From contig NZ_JAAGPD010000031.1 of NCBI RefSeq assembly GCF_017104565.1, positions 1-64,000 of the forward strand: a stretch of 64,000 nucleotides of DNA, written 5' to 3'. Made by a program: the position numbers and the translations under genes. Under the pieces are notes generated by a model. The model saw nothing but the letters and a program-made list of their open reading frames with translations. It was not told where the DNA came from and did no database searches. Source of the DNA: Paraburkholderia sp. Tr-20389 (GTDB taxonomy: Bacteria > Pseudomonadota > Gammaproteobacteria > Burkholderiales > Burkholderiaceae). Shown one piece after another: positions 1 to 8,694 of this stretch. The first letter of the stretch is position 1. Each line of letters begins with the position of its first letter.

Positions 1-143
1 TGGGCAACCCGATCAAGCTGTCGGACAGCCCGACGGAAGTCACACGTTCGCCGCTGCTCGGCGAACACACCGACGAAGTGATGGCCGAACTCGGCTACTC
101 GTCCGCACAGATCGAAGCGCTCAGGACCGCCGGCGCTATCTGA
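1..143 (+). CDS. CaiB/BaiF-type (class III) CoA-transferase, C-terminal end only
   Basis: The left edge cuts this gene; 46 residues remain in the frame that begins at base 3 and ends with TGA at 141-143. The tail reads [10 protein letters not shown] then [17 protein letters not shown] and closes with a short helix. This is the usual end of class III CoA-transferases (formyl-CoA transferase/CaiB family), where a PxLGEHTxEVL-like motif precedes the last helix. Such enzymes move CoA between organic acids. The next gene, an FAH-family hydrolase, is on the same strand 79 bases away, which fits a catabolic operon for an aromatic or organic acid. The substrate cannot be inferred from the tail. Confidence 0.75.
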   Translation, partial: GNPIKLSDSPTEVTRSPLLGEHTDEVMAELGYSSAQIEALRTAGAI

Positions 144-222
144 AGATTTGGAAGATTCAAACTCGTGACGCGGGCGTATTCACCGTGTCGGTCGACAAAA
201 AATCATTGTGGAGACAGTTTCG

Positions 223-1020
223 ATGACATCGTGGATACGCTTCAGGCAACCGCAAGGTCATATCGGTTTCGGCGTGCTCGCTGACGGCAGCATCGAAGAA
301 TTCGAAGGCGATATGTTCGGCAGTGCCACAGCAAGCGGCAAGCAATGGAAACTCGACGACGTCGAATTGCTGAGCCCCTGCCTGCCGACCAAGGTCGTCG
401 CGCTCTGGAACAACTTTCACGCGCTGTCGCAGAAGCTCGGCAAGGCGGCACCGTCGCATCCGCTGTTTCTGATCAAGCCGCCGATGTCCGTGATCGGTCC
501 GGGCGCGCCCATTCGCCGCCCCAAAGGCTATAGCGGCAAGATCGCCTATGAAGGCGAACTCGGTATCGTGATCGGCAAGCGTTGCACCAACGTTTCGCCG
601 GAAGAAGCAGATGAGTACATCTTCGGCTATACCTGTATCAACGACGTCACGGCAGTCGACCTGCTGAACGAAGATCCAAATTTCGCGCAATGGTGCCGCT
701 CGAAGGGCTTCGATACGTTCAGCTGCATCGGCCCCGCGATCGAACAGGATTTCGACTGGCGCAATGCGAATGTCGTCACGCGCCTCGACGATGTCGAGCG
801 GCAGAATTATCCGCTCTCCGACATGATCTTCACGCCGGCGGAGCAGGTCAGCATGATCTCGCACGACATGACACTGATGCCCGGCGACGTGATCGCGTGC
901 GGCACGTCAGTCGGCGTCGGCTCGATCAAGGACGGCGCGACTGTCATCGTATCCATCGACGGTATCGGCGCATTGCCGAACCAGCTTGCGGTTGCGCGCC
1001 AACTCGAACCGGCCGCGTGA
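223..1020 (+). CDS. Fumarylacetoacetate hydrolase (FAH) family protein
   Basis: 265 residues. The FAH fold catalyses hydrolysis, hydration or decarboxylation of 2-oxo acid type intermediates with a divalent metal. The metal-binding pattern is visible: Glu110 and Glu112 in AYEGELGIVIG and Asp141 in CINDVTA. The C-terminal half carries the family's MPGDVIACGTSVGVG stretch. I chose ATG 223 because GGAGA lies 8 bases upstream; a GTG at 208 would add five residues without a good ribosome site. It follows a CoA-transferase and precedes a ketopantoate-reductase-like gene, so a role in organic-acid catabolism is likely. The exact reaction (2-hydroxyhepta-2,4-diene-1,7-dioate isomerase, 2-keto-3-deoxy acid hydrolase and others) cannot be decided from sequence alone. 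Confidence 0.85.
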   Translation: MTSWIRFRQPQGHIGFGVLADGSIEEFEGDMFGSATASGKQWKLDDVELLSPCLPTKVVALWNNFHALSQKLGKAAPSHPLFLIKPPMSVIGPGAPIRRPKGYSGKIAYEGELGIVIGKRCTNVSPEEADEYIFGYTCINDVTAVDLLNEDPNFAQWCRSKGFDTFSCIGPAIEQDFDWRNANVVTRLDDVERQNYPLSDMIFTPAEQVSMISHDMTLMPGDVIACGTSVGVGSIKDGATVIVSIDGIGALPNQLAVARQLEPAA

Positions 1021-1178
1021 TGTCAGCACGCTAGAGAACACGCACTGAGCATGCAAATGAGAGCCGGACGCGTCATCGCCAATGAGTCGACCATGCATCG
1101 ACAATGACGATTGCGCAATGCGTCCCGGGACGCCCGGCTCGATCTCACTGATCACTTCTTGAGAATGGGAGCAGATAG

Positions 1179-2201
1179 ATGAAGATCTGTGTTTATGGAG
1201 CGGGCGCCATCGGCGCTTATGTCGGCGCGCAACTGGCGCTTGCGGGCGCGGACGTCAGTTTCGTCGCGCGCGGTCCGCATCTGGCAGCGATGCAGAAGAA
1301 CGGCGTGCGTCTGCTTATCGACGATACGGAGCGTCTCGTCAACGTGCGCTGTTCGTCGGACCCACGCGAACTGGGGCCGCAGGACTACGTGATCATCGCG
1401 TTGAAGGCGCACTCGGTACCGGGTGTCGTCGATGCAATGCAGCCGCTGCTCGGGCCGGAAACGGCCATCGTGACGGCCGTCAACGGCATTCCGTACTGGT
1501 ACTTCTACAAGCATGGCGGCGAGTTCGCGAACTCGACACTGGAAAGCATCGATCCGGGCGGCACGCAGTGGAAGAAGCTCGGACCGGAACGCGCGATCGG
1601 CTGCGTGGTGTATCCCGCTGCGGAAATCGTCGAGCCGGGCGTGATCAAGCATGTGTACGGCAAGAAGTTTCCGATCGGCGAGCCGGACGGCACGCGCACG
1701 CCGCGCGTCGAAGCGCTTTCGCAGATGATGGTCGCGGCGGGGCTCGAAGCACCCATTCGCGACAACATCCGCGATGAAATCTGGCTGAAATTGTGGGGCA
1801 ATCTCTGCTTCAACCCGATCAGCGCGTTGACGCATGCGACGCTCGATGTCATCACGAGTCACGTCGGCACGCGTGCCGTCGCGAAGACGATGATGCTCGA
1901 AGCGAAGTCGGTGGCCGATCGTTTCGGTGTGCATTTCCGCGTCGATGTCGAACGGCGTATCGATGGTGCGGGCGCTGTCGGCGCGCACAAGACGTCGATG
2001 CTGCAGGATCTCGAAGCGGGACGTCCGATGGAAATCGATCCGCTGCTGACCGTCGTGCAGGAAATGGGGCGTCTGGTCGGGCATGAAACGCCGACCATCG
2101 ACACCGTGCTGGCGCTGATCAAGCTGCGCGAGGACATTGCGCAGCACAGGGATGTTGCGCCGGCTGCAAAACAGGCTGAGCCGAGCGCGAAAGCCGCATA
2201 A
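1179..2201 (+). CDS. 2-dehydropantoate 2-reductase family oxidoreductase (PanE/ApbA-like)
   Basis: 340 residues, slightly longer than E. coli PanE (about 303). The N-terminal Rossmann motif is GAGAIGAYVG at residues 7-16, then FVARGPHL, where an Arg would contact NADP phosphate. The C-terminal domain has the IRDEIWLKLWGNLCFNPIS stretch typical of the ketopantoate reductase C-domain, with its conserved Lys and Asn. PanE reduces ketopantoate to pantoate for CoA synthesis, but many paralogues sit in catabolic clusters and act on other 2-keto acids. The CoA-transferase and FAH neighbours make the catabolic reading more likely. The start is ATG with GGGAGCAGATAG just upstream. The Ala/Lys-rich tail (about residues 322-340) is extra to the fold. 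Confidence 0.85.
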   Translation: MKICVYGAGAIGAYVGAQLALAGADVSFVARGPHLAAMQKNGVRLLIDDTERLVNVRCSSDPRELGPQDYVIIALKAHSVPGVVDAMQPLLGPETAIVTAVNGIPYWYFYKHGGEFANSTLESIDPGGTQWKKLGPERAIGCVVYPAAEIVEPGVIKHVYGKKFPIGEPDGTRTPRVEALSQMMVAAGLEAPIRDNIRDEIWLKLWGNLCFNPISALTHATLDVITSHVGTRAVAKTMMLEAKSVADRFGVHFRVDVERRIDGAGAVGAHKTSMLQDLEAGRPMEIDPLLTVVQEMGRLVGHETPTIDTVLALIKLREDIAQHRDVAPAAKQAEPSAKAA

Positions 2202-2280
2202 ATAACGACGTTGCTGCACGAGAGCGCGCGGCCGCTGCTTCATCGATGCTTCGAAATTCGAAGCACGGCCCGCGCGCCAT

Positions 2281-2466
2281 TCAATTATCTGCGAGACAGG
2301 CTTCTTCACCCCGGCCGACGCTGTGGCCGACCCACAGCCCGGCGTCATAGGCCGCTTCCAGCGCGGCAAGCACGCGGGGATGCTCGTTCAGATCCTCGAT
2401 GCCGAGTGCTTCGCTCGCGATCAAGCCAAGCAGTTCGAGACGCTCTTCATGGACTGGGCTTTTCAT
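2281..2466 (-). CDS. Small hypothetical protein (61 aa)
   Basis: I do not recognise the family. The case for a real gene is a near-perfect Shine-Dalgarno (AAGGAGGTG) 2 bases before the ATG at 2466 and a helical, acidic, non-shadow composition (HEERLELLGLIASEAL, then HPRVLAALEAAYDAGLWVG). It has no signal peptide or membrane segment, so it is probably cytosolic. It is transcribed convergently with the ketopantoate-reductase-like gene. A short perfect inverted repeat lies about 190 bases upstream (2654-2674) and could mark its control region. Confidence 0.6.
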   Translation of the reverse strand: MKSPVHEERLELLGLIASEALGIEDLNEHPRVLAALEAAYDAGLWVGHSVGRGEEACLADN

Positions 2467-2832
2467 GGCACCTCCTTCAAGGTTGAAATCGCTATGGCAG
2501 CCGTTGCTTTCTCATTGCCCGTATTGGACTGAACGCGGCCCGGAAGCATGCCCGTCAGCGGCAAGAGTGCGAGTGCTGCGATCGAAATCGACCTGGAGAG
2601 ATGCGGTGTGCGCGCATGATCCGCGCGTGTTGATCTCTGGCTTCCGTCTCAGGTTGAATCAGTGTGTGATTCAATCTTAAGGGAGTGCGTGCTGCGACGT
2701 GCGTGGTCTGCCGTCGCATATTGAAGTACTACTCGAATGGCGTGACAACGCCGCGCATTCCGGCAATAGCATGAAGCCGATGCCAAAGTGGAATGCGAAC
2801 AGGCTATTGTTCAGATGGATCGTTGGGCGCAA
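2467..2832. other. 366-bp intergenic region with a perfect inverted repeat
   Basis: No convincing gene is seen between the small ORF (start 2466) and the porin stop (2833). The one structured item is TTGAATCA at 2654-2661, spacer GTGTG, then TGATTCAA at 2667-2674: an operator-like 8+5+8 dyad. It lies upstream of the small minus-strand gene and downstream of the porin gene. Confidence 0.5.
2654..2674. promoter_or_regulatory. Perfect 8-bp inverted repeat, candidate operator
   Basis: TTGAATCA - GTGTG - TGATTCAA. Size and spacing suit a dimeric HTH regulator (GntR-, TetR- or LysR-like). It lacks a GC-rich stem and T-run, so a terminator is unlikely. The regulator and the target are unknown. Confidence 0.35.
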
Positions 2833-3945
2833 TCAGAATACGTGCATCACACCCACATACGCGCCTGTCTGCGATTCGCCCGGCAGCGGATTCGTATTGG
2901 CGCTGCCCGTCGCATCGCGCGCGTTTGCGAGCAGCGAGAAATTCGACTGGCTGCTGTTGCGCAGATAGGCGACGGTTCCGTACAGAAACGTGCGCTGACT
3001 CAGGTGATAGGTGGAGCCGAGCACGAGCATCGTCGCGTGGCCGCCGGGATCGTGCGACGCGTCTCCCGCGCCTTCGTTCAGATGCACATAGAACGCGGCC
3101 GCCGTCACAGCAAATTGGTGCGTAGCGTCCCACGTCGCGCCGAGCCAGTAGTAGTCGGCGCTATCGGCCTGGCCCGCGGGTGTGTCGGGCGCGGAAAGGT
3201 GCGTATAGGCGCCCTGAATCTTCACACTCGACACGCGCACATTCGCACCGACGAAGTACTCGCGCGAACTCGTGAACACGTTCGTCATGCGGCCGTTCAC
3301 GTCGCGCAGTTCGTCGTAGATGCCGCGCACGTCGAACAGGTCCGAGTGATACGTCAGCATGATGCCGTCCGAACGGCCGAACTCGCCGGGCGCGCCGCGG
3401 TTGAATCCGTCAGCCTGATTGCCGAACGCATATTGGCCTTGCACGTCAAAGCCGTAAAACACGGGGCTGTGATACTCGACGTTATTGCTCGTCTGCTGCC
3501 AGTTGCGGCCGCGCACGAGCGAGGCCGACGCGAATGCCTGCTGCACGAACGGATCGAACTCCCACACGCCGTCGCTATCGATGAACAGATTGCGGCCCGC
3601 CTGAATCTGGCCAAAGCGTTTGTCGGCGAGTCCGGCATAGGCTCGGCGCGAGAACAAACGGCCGCCGCCCGTCGTGCCGTTCATCACCTGGAATGCCGTC
3701 TCCAGGTCGAACACCGAGGACATCCCGCCGCCGAGGTCTTCTGAACCCTTGAAGCCCAGCATGCTGGTGCCCCAGTCGCCGCCTTCCGCCGTCCAGCTGG
3801 AGGTGCTGCCGCCCGACGGCGTGGCGATGTGGTTCAGATACTGGACGCCGCCGTCGACGCGGCCATAGAGGGTCACGCTGTTTTGTGCGAATGCGGCGGG
3901 GCAGGCAAACGCGAGTAGCGCTGCAAGCTGGGTGGAAGCTTTCAT
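2833..3945 (-). CDS. Gram-negative general porin (OmpC-like, Burkholderiaceae type)
   Basis: 370 residues. Residues 1-20 form a signal peptide (MKAS...ACPAAFA), and the mature protein begins QNSVTLYGRVDGGVQYLN, the standard first strand of beta-proteobacterial trimeric 16-strand porins. The internal landmark GFKGSEDLGGGMSSVFDLE is typical of the family, and the protein ends in phenylalanine (GVMHVF), the BAM recognition signal. It would let small hydrophilic solutes cross the outer membrane. It is divergent from the SDR gene (start 4251). Together with the catabolic genes on the left it may serve uptake of their substrate, but the family is too general to say. Confidence 0.92.
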   Translation of the reverse strand: MKASTQLAALLAFACPAAFAQNSVTLYGRVDGGVQYLNHIATPSGGSTSSWTAEGGDWGTSMLGFKGSEDLGGGMSSVFDLETAFQVMNGTTGGGRLFSRRAYAGLADKRFGQIQAGRNLFIDSDGVWEFDPFVQQAFASASLVRGRNWQQTSNNVEYHSPVFYGFDVQGQYAFGNQADGFNRGAPGEFGRSDGIMLTYHSDLFDVRGIYDELRDVNGRMTNVFTSSREYFVGANVRVSSVKIQGAYTHLSAPDTPAGQADSADYYWLGATWDATHQFAVTAAAFYVHLNEGAGDASHDPGGHATMLVLGSTYHLSQRTFLYGTVAYLRNSSQSNFSLLANARDATGSANTNPLPGESQTGAYVGVMHVF

Positions 3946-4250
3946 GAGCGTCTCTTCGTATCCTCGATTGGGTGGATAACTCGTTATGGGTACATGACGC
4001 CGGCATGCCAGGCGTTTTGCATCGATATGCGCTCACGCGTGCGGCGGATGTCCGACGGATGCTAGTACCGTTTGAAGAATCCTGCTCGCATAGTGCGTGT
4101 TCTGCGAGGCATGCACAGCGTCTTTCGTCCGCCTGACTGCACGAATCGTTCTCCGGTTCTACACTCGCGAATGCCGTGTCGTGACCCGCGCAAGCGGAAA
4201 CACACGCGCCTCGACCAGAACGCAGTGCCGCACTTTTCAAAGGAACCCAG
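3946..4250. other. Divergent intergenic region between porin and SDR genes
   Basis: This 305-bp stretch must hold the promoters of the minus-strand porin and the plus-strand SDR gene. I see no clear operator palindrome and no gene. A purine-rich AAAGGAACCCAG before ATG 4251 is the SDR ribosome site. Confidence 0.4.
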
Positions 4251-5039
4251 ATGGATCTCAAGATCAAAGGCAAGCTCGCACTCGTGACGGGCTCGACGAA
4301 AGGCATTGGCCATGCGATTGCCGTTGGACTCGCGCGCGAAGGCGTGCACGTGATCGTCAATGGGCGTTCGCAGCAGTCAGTCGATCAGGCTCTAGGGACG
4401 CTGCGTGCTCAAGTGCCTGACGCTACCGCGCAGGGCTTCGCGGGCGACGTGTCCGACCCTGCGCAGGTCGAACGGCTCGTCGGGCAGTTTCCGCACGTCG
4501 ACATTCTCGTCAACAACATGGGCATCTTCGATCCCAAGCCGTTCGAAGAAATCTCCAACGAAGAATGGCTGCGCTTCTTCAACGTGAACGTGATGTCGGG
4601 CGTGCAGCTGTCGCGCGCGTATCTGCCGAAGATGAAGCAGAAGAACTGGGGCCGCGTCGTGTTCATCAGCAGTGAAAGCGGCATCCAGATTCCGACTGAA
4701 ATGATCCACTACGGCTTGACCAAGACGGCGCAGCTCGCGCTGTCGCGCGGTCTCGCCGAAACCTGTGCGGGCACGGCCGTGACGGTCAACTCGGTGTTGC
4801 CGGGGCCGACCAGTTCGGACGGCGTCGAGGAATTCGTCGAGAAGCTGTCGGGCGGCGCGAGCTTCGAGTCATTCGAAAAGAAGTTCTTCGAAGAGGCGCG
4901 TCCCAGTTCGATTCTGAAGCGCTTCACCACGCCCGAGGAGATCGCGAACATGGTCGTGTACGTGTGCTCGGAGCTGTCGTCCGCGACCAATGGCGCGGCC
5001 TTGCGTGCGGATGGCGGCGTCGTGCGCTCGGCGTTCTGA
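4251..5039 (+). CDS. SDR family NAD(P)-dependent oxidoreductase
   Basis: 262 residues, the length of a classical short-chain dehydrogenase. Cofactor motif TGSTKGIG at residues 13-20, NNMG at 88-91, catalytic serine about 140-141 in VVFISSES, and Tyr154/Lys158 in HYGLTKTA complete the tetrad. The C-terminal stretch (TTPEEIANMVVYVCSEL) is typical of the family. An Arg at 39 in VNGRS suggests NADP preference (inference). It is divergent from the porin. The substrate is unknown; the nearby CoA-transferase, FAH and reductase genes suggest a catabolic alcohol or ketone. Confidence 0.9.
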   Translation: MDLKIKGKLALVTGSTKGIGHAIAVGLAREGVHVIVNGRSQQSVDQALGTLRAQVPDATAQGFAGDVSDPAQVERLVGQFPHVDILVNNMGIFDPKPFEEISNEEWLRFFNVNVMSGVQLSRAYLPKMKQKNWGRVVFISSESGIQIPTEMIHYGLTKTAQLALSRGLAETCAGTAVTVNSVLPGPTSSDGVEEFVEKLSGGASFESFEKKFFEEARPSSILKRFTTPEEIANMVVYVCSELSSATNGAALRADGGVVRSAF

Positions 5040-5156
5040 GCGTTCGCGCTTGTACGCGTCGCAGCGATAAGGCGCACGCCTTCGTTGCGACGCAGGCCGC
5101 GCGCATCGGCTATTCTGTGCATCATTGCTCCCGCGCGGCCCGCGAAGGCGTGAACC

Positions 5157-5975
5157 ATGACCACCCGAAAAAAGACGGTAAAGGCAACGCGCATTCGTGT
5201 CGGCATTGGCGGCTGGACGTTCGAACCGTGGCGCGGCGTGTTCTATCCGAAAGGGCTCGCGCAGAAGCGCGAACTGGAATACGCGAGCCAGCATCTCACG
5301 ACGATCGAGATCAACGGCACGTTCTACGGCTCGCAAAAGCCTGCGACGTTCGCGAAGTGGCACGACGAAACGCCCGACGAATTCGTCTTTGCGCTGAAAG
5401 CGCCGCGCTTCGCGACGCATCGGCGAGTGCTCGCGGAAGCGCGCGACTCAATTGATCGTTTCGTGGCGAGCGGTGTGCTCGAACTCAAGGACAAGCTCGG
5501 TCCGATCAACTGGCAGTTCCCGCCGACCAAGCAGTTCGATGCCGACGACTTCGGCGGCTTTCTGGCGTTGCTGCCTGCCGAGGTCGATGGCCGGGCCTTG
5601 CGGCATGCCGTCGAAGTGCGCCACGAGAGCTTCTGCGACGAGGCATTCGTCGCGTTGGCGCGCAAGCACAATGTCGCGATCGTCGTGGCAGGCGACTCTA
5701 AATATCCGCAGATTGCCGATCCGACGGCGCCGTTCGTCTACGCGCGCATCATGGGCACGGAAGAGGCACAGCCGCTAGGTTATGCAAAGAAGGCGCTCGA
5801 TCAGTGGATCGAGCGGGCGCAGACATGGGCGTCGGGCGGCACGCCCGACGATCTGGACAGCTATGGCCGCGCTGCGCCGAAGAAGGCACGCGACGTCTTC
5901 CTGTTTGTGATCAGCGGGCACAAGGCACACAATCCCGCCGCCGCGATGGCGCTCATCGAGCGCATCAACGCATAG
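5157..5975 (+). CDS. DUF72 domain-containing protein (YecE-like)
   Basis: 272 residues. The opening IRVGIGGWTFEPWRGVFYP and the following LTTIEINGTFYG with PATFAKWHDETP are hallmarks of the DUF72/YecE TIM-barrel family. Later LEVRHESFC-like (VEVRHESFCDEAFVAL) and YARIMGTEE motifs match the family. The biochemical role is not established in the literature I recall. The N-terminus is basic (TTRKKTVKATR). ATG 5157 follows GAAGG at a suitable distance. It is convergent with the next small gene. Confidence 0.85.
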   Translation: MTTRKKTVKATRIRVGIGGWTFEPWRGVFYPKGLAQKRELEYASQHLTTIEINGTFYGSQKPATFAKWHDETPDEFVFALKAPRFATHRRVLAEARDSIDRFVASGVLELKDKLGPINWQFPPTKQFDADDFGGFLALLPAEVDGRALRHAVEVRHESFCDEAFVALARKHNVAIVVAGDSKYPQIADPTAPFVYARIMGTEEAQPLGYAKKALDQWIERAQTWASGGTPDDLDSYGRAAPKKARDVFLFVISGHKAHNPAAAMALIERINA

Positions 5976-5991
5976 CTGCTCGAAGCGCGGC

Positions 5992-6330
5992 TCAGCGCTC
6001 GGGCGCTTCGAGCGTGCATGACTCGTCGGAAAACGGTGCGGGCGCGTTCGCTGTGTTTCGAGCGGGTGGTTCGAACGCGGCCCATTGCGTCCAGTCGGGC
6101 GTCGCGCCCGGCGTTTTCAGACGCAGCGCGCGCGAACCGTCGACGAATTCGAGCGATTCGAGTTCGAAGAGACTCGCTGACGTGACGCCGCCTGGCGTCA
6201 CGCTTCCCATCTGATGGGTGAAGTTCAGATTCCCCTCGCGCAGCAGATCCAGATAGCTGTCGCGATGTGCGGCGGGCGGCTTGACCGCCCACCGGTTCAA
6301 CAGTGTTGCGGCGATTTCGGCATCGAACAT
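5992..6330 (-). CDS. Hypothetical protein (112 aa)
   Basis: Family not recognised. ATG 6330 is preceded by GAGGAGAGATCACG, a good ribosome site; an upstream in-frame start at 6414 lacks one. The protein opens MFDAEIAATLLNRW and continues with a Gly/Ser-rich middle; there is no signal peptide or transmembrane segment, and the last third is Pro/Ala-rich and probably disordered. It is convergent with the DUF72 gene, with 16 bases between stops. Confidence 0.6.
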   Translation of the reverse strand: MFDAEIAATLLNRWAVKPPAAHRDSYLDLLREGNLNFTHQMGSVTPGGVTSASLFELESLEFVDGSRALRLKTPGATPDWTQWAAFEPPARNTANAPAPFSDESCTLEAPER

Positions 6331-6720
6331 CGTGATCTCTCCTCGCCTGAGCGCCGCGTGCCCTGGTGGGGCCGCAGCGGGCTGGTGTCCGCTTCGGGGC
6401 GGACTATCCGTCAATAGTTACCGCTTTCGCAGACGCGAAAGACATGTCCACCCACCACTATAGTCAAAATCATGGTGCGATGCACAAATCCGGATCGAGT
6501 TCGAGGTCTAATCGTTGTTTTGAGGCCAACGCGGCGCGCCGCCGCGTGATTAAGCGCTATACGTAAGCGAAAAGATGCGCGCTGTTGCACGTGAAAAGGC
6601 GTGAGTTGCACGGGTTTTCGAATGATGGTCGTGCGATCTCTGTTTTGTCAGACGTGCGGCCGTTCGTACTCAAATGGTGTGATGAAATGCCGCGCTCGCA
6701 CGCGGCTTCGAGCGGTTGCA
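6331..6720. other. 390-bp intergenic region, no gene recognised
   Basis: This lies between two minus-strand genes: upstream of the 112-aa gene and downstream of the DUF4148 gene. Only weak promoter-like AT-rich patches were seen near 6450-6480. No stable terminator or coding potential stands out. Confidence 0.3.
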
Positions 6721-7020
6721 TTACTGCGCGGCAGAATGTCCCGCGCCCGCCTGCGATGAACCCGATGCGCCCGCGCCATACGCCGACTGTGCGGCGCGTT
6801 TGGCGGCGAGCCGCTGCATCGCTTCCTGCGCTTTCGCTGGATAAGTGGGATCTTCGCCGCCGCCGGCGTTGTAGCCGACGGAAGCGAGATCGGCGAGTTC
6901 CTGGCGTACCTGCGCGCGCGTCAGGCGCGTGCTGGGTTCCTGCGCGTGCACCAGTGCGGGCGCGGCGGCAAACAAGGCCGCGGTCAGCGTGGCGACGGCG
7001 GCGACAACGGTGGACTTCAA
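6721..7020 (-). CDS. DUF4148 domain-containing secreted small protein (TTG start)
   Basis: 99 residues. Family members begin MKSxxxAAV..., have a Sec signal peptide, then TRAQVRxELxxLxxxGYxP. Here the peptide is KSTVVAAVATLTAALFAAAP up to VHAQ, followed by LTRAQVRQELADLASVGYNAG, and an Ala-rich tail. The frame has no ATG at the expected place: TTG at 7020 gives the family-typical start and is preceded by GGGAGAACGTC. An upstream ATG at 7065 would add 15 residues before the signal peptide. Probably periplasmic or envelope-associated; function unknown. A second DUF4148 protein is encoded at 34535-34843. Confidence 0.75.
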   Translation of the reverse strand: MKSTVVAAVATLTAALFAAAPALVHAQEPSTRLTRAQVRQELADLASVGYNAGGGEDPTYPAKAQEAMQRLAAKRAAQSAYGAGASGSSQAGAGHSAAQ

Positions 7021-7170
7021 GACGTTCTCCCAATGACATTTCGATGATTGCCGGCGGTGTTGCACGAGCCGGCAAGAGAAAGTCTACGGATCGCACCAAT
7101 TGGGAAAAACCGTCGAGTCAGGAAGGCAGCCTTGCGTGTGGCAGAAAGATACGAACGCCGTGCGCAACAA

Positions 7171-7195
7171 AACCCGCCGCACGAATGCGGCGGGC
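7171..7195 (-). terminator. Rho-independent terminator of the second porin gene
   Basis: Read on the minus strand, CCCGCCGC - ATTCGT - GCGGCGGG is followed by TTTTGTTG. An 8-bp GC stem with a short U-run lies 44 bases after the porin stop codon. Confidence 0.75.
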
Positions 7196-7237
7196 TTCCA
7201 ACGCAGTTCCCGGAAGTACGAAGCGCTGTCGTGCCGC

Positions 7238-8389
7238 TTAGAAGCGGTGACGCATGCCGATCGTCGCAACCACCTGGTTGGCCGTCGACGACGCGCCGCC
7301 CGAGGTATTGATGAACGCGACGTAGCCGTGTCCGATCGCGTGCTGATACATCGCCTCGGCATACACGTCCGTGCGCTTCGAGAAAGCGTAGACAGCCTGC
7401 GCGTTGACCTGGTTGAACTTCGGATCGGTGCCGAACGTACGCGAGCCGCTGGTATGGCCGTCGGTGTATGTGTCGGTGATGCCGAACGAAATGGCGGGCG
7501 TGAACGCGTACTTCGCATTCAGTTCGTAGTTGTCGAAGCGCATCGAGCCGTTCGTCATGCCGAATGCAGCCGACTGCTGATAGTGGCTGTTCGTATAGAC
7601 GAAGCCGACCACGGCGGGACCGAACGCGTAGTTGATGCCCGCGCCGATCACGCGCTGGACACCCGCGCCGACCTGGAAGCCGCCAACGCCATTTGCCGAC
7701 GACTCAGCCGTATCGATCGCGCCGCCCGTGTTCGTCGTGCTGTTCGAACCGTTGATCTGCAAATAGCCGGCCGCGACGTTCAACGGACCCCACTGGTAGC
7801 TCGCGCCCGCGCTGTACGCACGGTTGATCGCGAAGTCGGTGCTGTTCGAGAACGCGTACAACGCGCCGAACTTGAAGCCCGCATAGTTGGTGCTCGTGTA
7901 CTTGACGGCATTGCTCATCCGCACCGAGTGGTTGAGGTTGTCGTTGTCGAACGGGTGAGCGAAGCCCGTGTCGCCGAACGTGCCGGCCGTGCCCGACAGC
8001 GGTGCGACGAAATCGACGAGCGTGTCGTACTGGCGGCCCAGCGTAATCTGGCCATAGTTGCTGCTGGCGAGACCCACGTAGGCCTGACGGCCGAACAGAC
8101 GGCTGTGCTGGCCAAGGTTGCCGTTCTGCACGTTGAAGCCGTTTTCGAGCACAAAGATGGCCTTGTAGCCGCCGCCCAGATCTTCAGCGCCGCGCAAGCC
8201 GAAGCGGCTGCCGTTGATGGTGCCGCTCGTCGCTTGCCACAATGCGCCGCTCGTGCCGCTCTTCTGCACGTTGTTGGTGTACATGAGACCTGCGTCGATG
8301 ATGCCGTACAACGTGACCGAGCTTTGCGCGTGTGCGGTCGATGCGGCGAGCGCGCCGAGCACCGCAACCGCGGCGGGAATTCTTTTCAT
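7238..8389 (-). CDS. Gram-negative general porin (OmpC-like)
   Basis: 383 residues. Signal peptide 1-21 (MKRIPAAVAVLGALAASTAHA), mature start QSSVTLYGIIDAGLMYTNN, internal GLRGAEDLGGGYKAIFVLENG and the L3 region following, and the terminal GMRHRF ending in Phe. All are marks of the 16-strand Burkholderia porin family that also includes the gene at 2833-3945, but the two differ enough to be separate paralogues. The start is ATG with AGCTTAACC upstream and a TATACT hexamer about 50 bases before it (8438-8443) as a possible -10 box. A clear terminator follows at 7171-7195. Confidence 0.92.
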   Translation of the reverse strand: MKRIPAAVAVLGALAASTAHAQSSVTLYGIIDAGLMYTNNVQKSGTSGALWQATSGTINGSRFGLRGAEDLGGGYKAIFVLENGFNVQNGNLGQHSRLFGRQAYVGLASSNYGQITLGRQYDTLVDFVAPLSGTAGTFGDTGFAHPFDNDNLNHSVRMSNAVKYTSTNYAGFKFGALYAFSNSTDFAINRAYSAGASYQWGPLNVAAGYLQINGSNSTTNTGGAIDTAESSANGVGGFQVGAGVQRVIGAGINYAFGPAVVGFVYTNSHYQQSAAFGMTNGSMRFDNYELNAKYAFTPAISFGITDTYTDGHTSGSRTFGTDPKFNQVNAQAVYAFSKRTDVYAEAMYQHAIGHGYVAFINTSGGASSTANQVVATIGMRHRF

Positions 8390-8694
8390 GGTTAAGCTCC
8401 AGCGAGTCCAGACAGTGAGTGAAAAAACAGCCTGGCGAGTATAGGAAAACGCGGGGTCCGATTTAACGCGGTGTTGCTGCAGCAGACTCTTGCGTGCTGC
8501 GGCATGAATACGTCATCAAATCGAAACAATCGCCGGAAAGTTCGCCCTGACGCGGCGCGCGATCAACCCGCAACGCATGAACTGCGCGGGAGAGATTACC
8601 TGGAGGGGGATTTCTATTTGATGGCAGCGTGCACCGTTTGAGCGAATAACAACAGTGAGGTCTCTTTGCAAAAAAACATGCATGCAAAAAGACC
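8390..8694. other. 305-bp intergenic region upstream of porin, no gene seen
   Basis: It contains the porin leader (possible -10 TATACT on the minus strand at 8438-8443, -35 poor). Between this and 8694 I see no gene; short reading frames here have no ribosome sites or recognisable composition. Confidence 0.35.

Noticed and set aside
1152-2369. 405-codon minus-strand frame
   Set aside because: Antisense to the ketopantoate-reductase-like gene; Arg/His-rich with no family resemblance.
7100-8395. 431-codon plus-strand frame
   Set aside because: Antisense to the porin, which has a signal peptide, terminal Phe and its own terminator.
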